DNA of 64,000 bases from Aeromonas rivuli (GTDB lineage Bacteria > Pseudomonadota > Gammaproteobacteria > Enterobacterales > Aeromonadaceae). The stretch covers positions 62,727 to 126,726 of the forward strand of contig NZ_CDBJ01000054.1 in assembly GCF_000820045.1 (NCBI RefSeq), given 5' to 3'. Positions 58,630 through 64,000 of this stretch are shown here, piece after piece (positions within the stretch are counted from its first letter, which is position 1; each line of letters starts with the position of its first letter). The notes under the pieces are model-generated. The model saw only the letters and a program-made list of their open reading frames with translations. It ran no database searches and was not told where the DNA came from. The position numbers and the translations under genes are program-made.

Positions 58630-61600
58630 ATGATCCGCGCGATTTTTCTGTTGGCCAGCCTGCTGGCCGGCACGGCTCACGCCATGGTGCTGCCGTTGCC
58701 CCCCTCGACCCAGCACTATGTCTCGTCCATTGACCAGCTCACCTTCTGCTATCCCAGCCTGGTGCGTTCCCCCTATCTGGAGAAGAAGGGTGGCTTTTTG
58801 ATGGATCAACTCGACAGGCTGGCCAACACACTGCCGATCCCCCTGATCAAAATACGACTCGACAGCTGGGAAGCGGTTCGGGACGGGTTGCGATCCGGGC
58901 GATGCGATCTGGTGCCGAGCATAGGCCCTGCCCCGACACCCCGCGCGGGTTACCTCTATAGCCGCACCATACTCGAGTCCGAGTCCGCCATTCTCTACCG
59001 TGGCAAACTCAATAACGCCATCTTTCTGGTATCCCCCGTCTGGCAGCAGAGCAAACGTCTGAGCCGGCTCTACCCCAGAGCCACTCAGCTGACCCTCGCC
59101 AATCCCGATCGCTGGTTTGAGGCACTCAAGGCCGGCGAGGGGAGTGCCTATCTGGGCGACTATCTGCAACTGCGCCATCTGATGCGGCAAAACCCGGCCG
59201 AAGGGTTGCGGCTGAGGCGACTGCGCAGTGATGATTGGGTCATTGGCTACCGGCTGGAGATGGGGGATAAGCCCGAGCTGAAGCGCCTGGTCGACACCGG
59301 TATTCGCTATCTGACCCCGGGCGCCCTCTATCAGGATCTGGAGCGCTATCTGGCCGATGGCAAGCAGACCATCAACCCGGTGCACTTTACCGATGAGGAG
59401 CAGGCCTGGCTGGCAGGACGGGGGAGCCGGGTGCGGCTGGTGATCAACCCGGACTTGATGCCCTATAGCGGCGTCGATGATCAGGGCCAGCTCAGGGGCT
59501 GGAGTGGCGATGTGCTGCGCTGGGTGGGTCAGCAGACCGGCTTGCGGTTTGAGACAGTGCCCGCTGCCAGCCGGGAAGAGGCGCTGGACAAACTCAGGCG
59601 TGGGGAGGCCGACATGATGGCCGGCCTGCTCGAATCCCCTCGTCTTGGTCAGGAGTTCGAGTTTACCCGCACCATCGCCGAGAATCGTTTCGCCCTGGTT
59701 TCCCTCAAGTCCAGGCAGATCAAGCGACTGAGCGAGCTGAGCGGCGAGCGGGTGCTGGTGCCGACCAGCCTCTATGATCCGGACATGCTCTCCGGCTATG
59801 GCAATGCCGCCTGGGTGCGGGTCGATGATGTGGATCAGGGCCTGAGCGAACTGCGCAGTGGCAATGCGGACTGGTTGCTGAGCGAGCTCTACCAGCTGCA
59901 ATACCCCCTGCGCAGCAATCAGTTGGCCGAACTCAATGTGCGTGAACTCGATGACAGCTTTGCCCTGAGCTTTGCGGTCAACCGCCAGCATCTGTTGCTG
60001 GCCAGCGTGCTGGATCAGGGGTTGATGACCCTCAACCGCGAGCAGATGGCGGAGCTGACCCAGCGCTGGCACAGGCTCACTCTCACCCAGCAGAGTGGCG
60101 TCAGCTACTGGGTGCTGTTCGGTTCGGTGCTGCTGGCGCTGTTGATCAGCGCCGCCGTGATAATGTTGATCTGGCGCTCTCGCCAGCAGCTCTCCAAGGA
60201 GGTGGCCCAGCGTCTGGCGGCGGAACAGGCTCTGGCCGTCGAGAGCCGGTTTCGTGAGTCCCTGTTCCAGGCCCTGCCGGTCCCCGTGTTCCTGCGGGAT
60301 GGCAACGGCGACATCATCAAGCGCAATAAACGTGGCAAACGGCTGGAGGCCCGTCATCCAGGCCCGCTGACCCTGCCGGCCCCCGAACAGGGTGCCACCG
60401 AGGGGGAGTTGACCCTGGGAGAGCGGGTCTTCTCCTACGCCCAGATACCGCTGCGCCTCGGCCACCAGGGGCCCGCCGGGGAGCTGATTGCGCTCTCCGA
60501 TATCAGCTCACTGCGCGAGCGGGAGCGATTCTCACGCCAGGCGGAGCGTCGCTTGCGGGCGCTGACCAATACGGTGCCCGGCATGGTGGTGCAGTTCCTG
60601 CTGCGCGACGGTCTCCTCGGCGAGCTGGAATTTGTCAGTCGTGGCAGCTTCGAGCTGCTCGGGGTATCGAACAATCGACTGCGCCGTGAGCCCCTTGATG
60701 CCCTGGCCGCCCTGAACGGCAGAGACAGGTATCAGCTGCAGGTGGATATGCCCGCCATGCTGGAGGCGGGTCAGCCCTTCTCCTATGTCCTGCGATATCA
60801 ACATCCCGCCGAAGGGCTGCGCTGGTTGCAGTTCCATGGCCGGGGGCGGCGCCTGGATGAGGATGGCTGGCGGGTCTACGGCGTGGTGCTGGATGTGACC
60901 ATGCGGGTGGCGCAAGAGCAGGCACTGCAACGATCCCATGCCAGGGCGGAGCAGGCGATGCAGGCCAAGGGACGTTTCCTTGCGGCCATCAGCCATGAGA
61001 TACGCACCCCCATGAATGCCATTCTCGGCTGGCTGGAGTGGCTCGCGACCACCCCTCTGTCCGATCAGCAGCAGGGGGCCGTGACCAGTGTGCGTCAGGC
61101 CGGGGATGAGCTGCTTGGCCTGCTCAATGATGTGCTCGATTTCAGCCGCAATGAGAGCGGCAAGTTGAGCCTGGCGCCACAACCGACGGATCTGGCGCTG
61201 TTGTGCGAGCGTGTCATTGCGGTGCACTGGCCCAAGGCGCGTAACAAGGGCCTGCAGCTGAGGCTGAAATTGAGCGCTGACTTGCCCAACCGGTTCGAGA
61301 TTGATCCCCACAGGGTGCAGCAGCTGCTGCATAACCTGCTCTCCAATGCCATCAAGTTCAGCACCCGGGGCACTGTCTGCCTGTGGGCCGATCTGCAACT
61401 CGATGGGGGTAAATCCTGGCTCAGGCTCGGGGTTGACGATCAGGGACCCGGCATTGCGGCAGAGTTGCTGGCGCGACTGTTCGAGCCCTTCGAACAGGGG
61501 GAGGTCAGTGGTCAACTCAGGGCGCAGGGTACCGGACTCGGCCTGGCCATTTGTCGCCAACTGCTCGAACAGATGGGCGGCACCATTGCCATGACCCCGG

Positions 61601-62655
61601 GTCTGGGTGGCGGCAGCCGCTTCATCGGCAAAGTGCCTCTGCTCGTATCGGATATGGAGGCAGCCAGGGAGAGCACCGTCACGCGGCTGGCCATCAGTTT
61701 GCCGGATAGTGAGCGCGAGGGGGTGGATCCCTGGTTGGCCCGTTATGGGTTGACGCCGGTCGAACCGGAGGAGGGGATCCCCTGCCTTGGCACGCAGCTC
61801 GATGAGCATGGTTTGCTGACCTGGCGCTGGCAGGGCAAGAGTTGGATACCCGGCACCCTGGTGAGCCTGTTGCAAGAGAACGTCAGCGAGACCATGAGCG
61901 TCAATCTGACCCAGGCCGGGGCGGGACTGCGGGTGTTACTGGTCGAGGATCACGACATGAACAGAGCGCTGATCAGCATGCAGCTCCGTCAGCTCGGCGC
62001 CCAGGTGTGGTGTGCGAACCATGGGCTGCAGGCCCTCGACATGCTGCGGGAACACCCCGTGGATCTGGTGTTGACCGATCTGCAGATGCCGTTGATGGAT
62101 GGCGCCGAGCTCTGCCAGCAACTCAGGGCTACTGCCGAGCACAAGGCACTGCCCATCTATATCGTCACCGCCGATGTGAGTGAGCAGGCGGCGCTGCGCC
62201 TGACGGCTTGCGGTTGCACTGGTCGCCTCGAAAAACCCCTGCGTCTGGAGACCCTGGCCGCGCTGCTGCACCGGATCCCGCGGGCATTGCCGTCCCCTGG
62301 GGATGAGCCGGGATCCCGGACCGGGTCTGCGCCGGACAGGCAGAGCCCTATCCCTGAGGGTCGGTTGGCCATGCCACTCCTGAGCGATGAGTTGATCGCT
62401 CTCTACCTGACCACCACCACCGAAGACATCGACAAGTTGGCCGAGGCCCTTGCCGGCCAACAAGCCACTGAGAGAGATGCGTATTTACACAAGATCAGGG
62501 GGGCTGCGAAAATGGTCGCGGCCCAGCCTCTGCTGCAGGCGATGGCTCGCTGGCACAGGGAGCCCGAGCTACCCCTGATCCTGTTGCTGCGCCAGGCCCT
62601 GGATGAGACGGCGCACCAGCTGACCGAGAGACAAACTGATGATCATCACAGATGA
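58630..62655 (+). CDS. Hybrid sensor histidine kinase, EvgS/BvgS-like
   Basis: A 1341-residue hybrid kinase. A signal peptide (residues 1-18) leads to two tandem periplasmic solute-binding-like domains (about 37-245 and 268-490). A transmembrane helix follows (about 493-515), then two PAS-like regions (540-760). The dimerisation domain carries the phospho-His at 789 (SHEIRTPMN). The ATPase domain has HNLLSNAIKF near 900 and GTGLGLAI. The receiver has its Asp at about 1150 (LVLTDLQMP), and the Hpt domain its His at about 1287 (YLHKIRGAAKM). This order matches BvgS/EvgS phosphorelays, which sense small molecules or pH. The start has no clear ribosome binding site and lies just after the ihfA terminator. 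Its stop overlaps the next gene by 17 nt. Confidence 0.92.
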   Translation: MIRAIFLLASLLAGTAHAMVLPLPPSTQHYVSSIDQLTFCYPSLVRSPYLEKKGGFLMDQLDRLANTLPIPLIKIRLDSWEAVRDGLRSGRCDLVPSIGPAPTPRAGYLYSRTILESESAILYRGKLNNAIFLVSPVWQQSKRLSRLYPRATQLTLANPDRWFEALKAGEGSAYLGDYLQLRHLMRQNPAEGLRLRRLRSDDWVIGYRLEMGDKPELKRLVDTGIRYLTPGALYQDLERYLADGKQTINPVHFTDEEQAWLAGRGSRVRLVINPDLMPYSGVDDQGQLRGWSGDVLRWVGQQTGLRFETVPAASREEALDKLRRGEADMMAGLLESPRLGQEFEFTRTIAENRFALVSLKSRQIKRLSELSGERVLVPTSLYDPDMLSGYGNAAWVRVDDVDQGLSELRSGNADWLLSELYQLQYPLRSNQLAELNVRELDDSFALSFAVNRQHLLLASVLDQGLMTLNREQMAELTQRWHRLTLTQQSGVSYWVLFGSVLLALLISAAVIMLIWRSRQQLSKEVAQRLAAEQALAVESRFRESLFQALPVPVFLRDGNGDIIKRNKRGKRLEARHPGPLTLPAPEQGATEGELTLGERVFSYAQIPLRLGHQGPAGELIALSDISSLRERERFSRQAERRLRALTNTVPGMVVQFLLRDGLLGELEFVSRGSFELLGVSNNRLRREPLDALAALNGRDRYQLQVDMPAMLEAGQPFSYVLRYQHPAEGLRWLQFHGRGRRLDEDGWRVYGVVLDVTMRVAQEQALQRSHARAEQAMQAKGRFLAAISHEIRTPMNAILGWLEWLATTPLSDQQQGAVTSVRQAGDELLGLLNDVLDFSRNESGKLSLAPQPTDLALLCERVIAVHWPKARNKGLQLRLKLSADLPNRFEIDPHRVQQLLHNLLSNAIKFSTRGTVCLWADLQLDGGKSWLRLGVDDQGPGIAAELLARLFEPFEQGEVSGQLRAQGTGLGLAICRQLLEQMGGTIAMTPGLGGGSRFIGKVPLLVSDMEAARESTVTRLAISLPDSEREGVDPWLARYGLTPVEPEEGIPCLGTQLDEHGLLTWRWQGKSWIPGTLVSLLQENVSETMSVNLTQAGAGLRVLLVEDHDMNRALISMQLRQLGAQVWCANHGLQALDMLREHPVDLVLTDLQMPLMDGAELCQQLRATAEHKALPIYIVTADVSEQAALRLTACGCTGRLEKPLRLETLAALLHRIPRALPSPGDEPGSRTGSAPDRQSPIPEGRLAMPLLSDELIALYLTTTTEDIDKLAEALAGQQATERDAYLHKIRGAAKMVAAQPLLQAMARWHREPELPLILLLRQALDETAHQLTERQTDDHHR

Positions 62656-63880
62656 AGAGCTGATGGCTCTGTTGGAATCCCCGACAGAACAGGAGTCCGG
62701 TTTTCATACCCTGACCCTGTATGCCCTGGATAATAACGCTTATGAGGCGGCCAAGGCTGCGGGGTTACCCGACTATGTCTCCCTGTGGCGTGCCCGACCC
62801 GATGCCAGCTGGCAATGGACAGGGTTGTTTGCCACCGGTGCCATCGCCTTGTATGACCCAGGCGAGCATGCTGGCACGGAGTACTTTGCCGCCATGACGC
62901 AGGATCACGAGGGGGTTTGCCGTCTCAGCCAGGATTGGCAGGCGGCCCTCGCGCTGCGTCAGCAGCAGTGGCTCGCCTGGCTGGCAGATTTCGAGCTGCT
63001 GCTGCTCGAAGACCACCCTTTTCAAGGTGCCCAGTTGCAGCAACAGATCCAGCAGCTGGGTCTGCCGTGCCGCTGGGTGCAAGATGGCGCCAGCTGCCTG
63101 GCGCTCCTGGCCGAGGGCAAGACCCGGCTCTTGCTCTGTGACTTGAGTCTGGCGGAGCAGGATGCCATCAGTCTGTTGCTTGCCAACCGTCAATATCAGA
63201 GCTTGCCGATCATCTTGCTCTCCGCCCATGAGCAGACCCTGCTCGATGGCAGCCGTCGTCTGCTCCATGACGCCGGTTTCAATGTGCTGGCCGCCCTCGC
63301 CAAGCCGCTCCAGGGCGAAGAGCTGCTGCGCCAGCTCAAGGGGCTCTATCTTGGCAACCAGCGGCTGCGGCGGCTCAAGGGGCTGCGCCGCACCGTGCGC
63401 AACTGGCAGGGGCAAGGGATAGGCACACTCTCTCTCAAATCCAATCCCCCCTTGCAGGGAGCGCACTGGTTGCCTTTCACCGGCTGCGCAACTGACTGGC
63501 AAGTACTCAAAGCCTGGCTTGACAGCCTGGATCGCACGCCTCAGGCGCTCACCCTGGTGATCCAGCGCCGGGATGCCCTGCTCGGGGATCAGGCCGCCTT
63601 CGCCCTGGTGCTGCAAGCCAGTCTGGCGGGGGTCAAGCTGGCACTGTTGCTCGATAATGGCGAGCACTTGCCATTCGATCTGCTCGAGCGCTTGCCGTTT
63701 CAGCAGTTGCTGCTCGGCCAGCCTCTCTTGCAGGAGTGGGAGCGCGCGGCGCCAGACTCTCTGCTTGGCCGCTTCATGGAGCGGGTTCGTGAGATAGGCA
63801 TCGACATCTATCTGGATGACAGCGTCAAGTTGCTGGATGAGGAGAGTTGGCGCACCCGGGGTGCGGCGGGATACTGGTAG
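62639..63880 (+). CDS. Atypical response regulator with unassigned C-terminal domain
   Basis: A 413-residue protein. Residues 115-237 form a receiver domain: an acidic pair in LLLLEDHPF, phospho-acceptor Asp168 in LLLCDLSLAEQDA, and the late lysine in LAALAKPLQG. The first 115 residues, with an aromatic stretch around residue 50, match no fold I know. The C-terminal ~160 residues (VIQRRDALLGDQAAFALVLQ, LLDNGEHLPFDLLERLPFQQ, REIGIDIYLDDSVKLLDEE) resemble a shortened EAL-like barrel with no obvious catalytic EAL motif. There is no HTH. Its ATG overlaps the kinase gene by 17 nt, so it is most likely the output partner of that kinase. Confidence 0.7.
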   Translation: MIITDEELMALLESPTEQESGFHTLTLYALDNNAYEAAKAAGLPDYVSLWRARPDASWQWTGLFATGAIALYDPGEHAGTEYFAAMTQDHEGVCRLSQDWQAALALRQQQWLAWLADFELLLLEDHPFQGAQLQQQIQQLGLPCRWVQDGASCLALLAEGKTRLLLCDLSLAEQDAISLLLANRQYQSLPIILLSAHEQTLLDGSRRLLHDAGFNVLAALAKPLQGEELLRQLKGLYLGNQRLRRLKGLRRTVRNWQGQGIGTLSLKSNPPLQGAHWLPFTGCATDWQVLKAWLDSLDRTPQALTLVIQRRDALLGDQAAFALVLQASLAGVKLALLLDNGEHLPFDLLERLPFQQLLLGQPLLQEWERAAPDSLLGRFMERVREIGIDIYLDDSVKLLDEESWRTRGAAGYW

Positions 63881-64000
63881 GTGACCCGTTATCTCTGCTG
63901 GCCCCAGGACGAGGCCCGGCTTGCGCGCGGACTCGCCGGTTGGCAGCCGGCGCTGACCCGTGCCGATCTGCCGCTGGCAATGACCCTGGGGGGGACGGTG
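63881..64000 (+). CDS. Partial ORF at the window edge
   Basis: An open frame starting with GTG directly after the TAG of the response regulator gene (TAGGTG) and continuing past the end of the window. The first 40 residues begin VTRYLCWPQDEARLARGLAG and give no recognisable domain. Tight coupling to the kinase/regulator pair suggests it belongs to the same signalling operon. Function cannot be named from this fragment. Confidence 0.5.
   Translation, partial: MTRYLCWPQDEARLARGLAGWQPALTRADLPLAMTLGGTV

Noticed and set aside
63881-64000. Assignment of the last ORF as a second kinase or c-di-GMP enzyme
   Set aside because: Only 40 residues are visible and none form a diagnostic motif.

Overview
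The window reads as a chromosomal segment of an Aeromonas-like gammaproteobacterium. This is inferred from high GC coding sequence, Enterobacterales/Vibrionaceae-type orthologues, gene orders shared with E. coli (thrS-infC-rpmI-rplT-pheS-pheT-ihfA, nrdA-nrdB-yfaE, nhaB/dsbB beside fadR, yeaG-yeaH-ycgB) and an acidic insertion in the GyrA C-terminal domain. I saw no rRNA, tRNA, insertion sequence, prophage or CRISPR array. Almost everything is core genome, so the interest lies mostly in regulatory sequence, small genes and a few less familiar proteins.

Layout. 1-8.8 kb: an AbgA-type amidohydrolase, a tiny membrane-peptide gene, a LuxR-type regulator, a CBS-domain protein, the RNA helicase HrpA, a LysM/FimV-like protein and ribosomal protein L25. 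9.3-12.1 kb: the selenium operon selD-mnmH with the glyoxalase-II-like gloC. 12.5-17.3 kb: a GST, rlmI, a chemoreceptor, acylphosphatase and a CHAD protein. 17.4-22.1 kb: metG divergent from apbC-udk-dcd. 22.3-27.6 kb: a small ORF, the phosphate permease gene pitA, dsbB, nhaB and fadR. 27.7-32.5 kb: the stress module yeaG(prkA)-yeaH-ycgB(spoVR), followed by a candidate small RNA gene at 32.9-33.0 kb. 33.1-36.7 kb: a divergent RecQ-family helicase and sstT with a highly folded leader. 37-40.8 kb: the class Ia ribonucleotide reductase operon nrdA-nrdB-yfaE with NrdR-like boxes and a DnaA box upstream. 41.4-45.7 kb: ubiG-gph and, divergently, gyrA. 46-51 kb: a 41-residue ORF, a radical SAM gene behind a consensus LexA box, a Sel1-repeat protein, and an MFS exporter divergent from a LysR regulator. 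51.2-58.6 kb: the translation cluster thrS-infC-rpmI-rplT-pheS-pheT-ihfA. It includes a tRNA-Thr anticodon-arm mimic in front of thrS and an AUA start codon for infC. 58.6-64 kb: a large hybrid sensor kinase, an atypical response regulator and the start of a third overlapping gene cut by the window edge.

How it fits together. Several blocks show tight translational coupling (selD/mnmH/gloC, nrdB/yfaE, ubiG/gph, thrS/infC, the kinase/regulator pair). Strong intrinsic terminators divide most transcription units. The most original observations are the putative sRNA gene near prkA, three small genes with good Shine-Dalgarno sequences, the folded sstT leader, the SOS-controlled radical SAM gene, the thrS operator, and the terminal sensor kinase locus with a regulator carrying an unrecognised C-terminal domain. 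None is proven. All were judged by eye without database searches.
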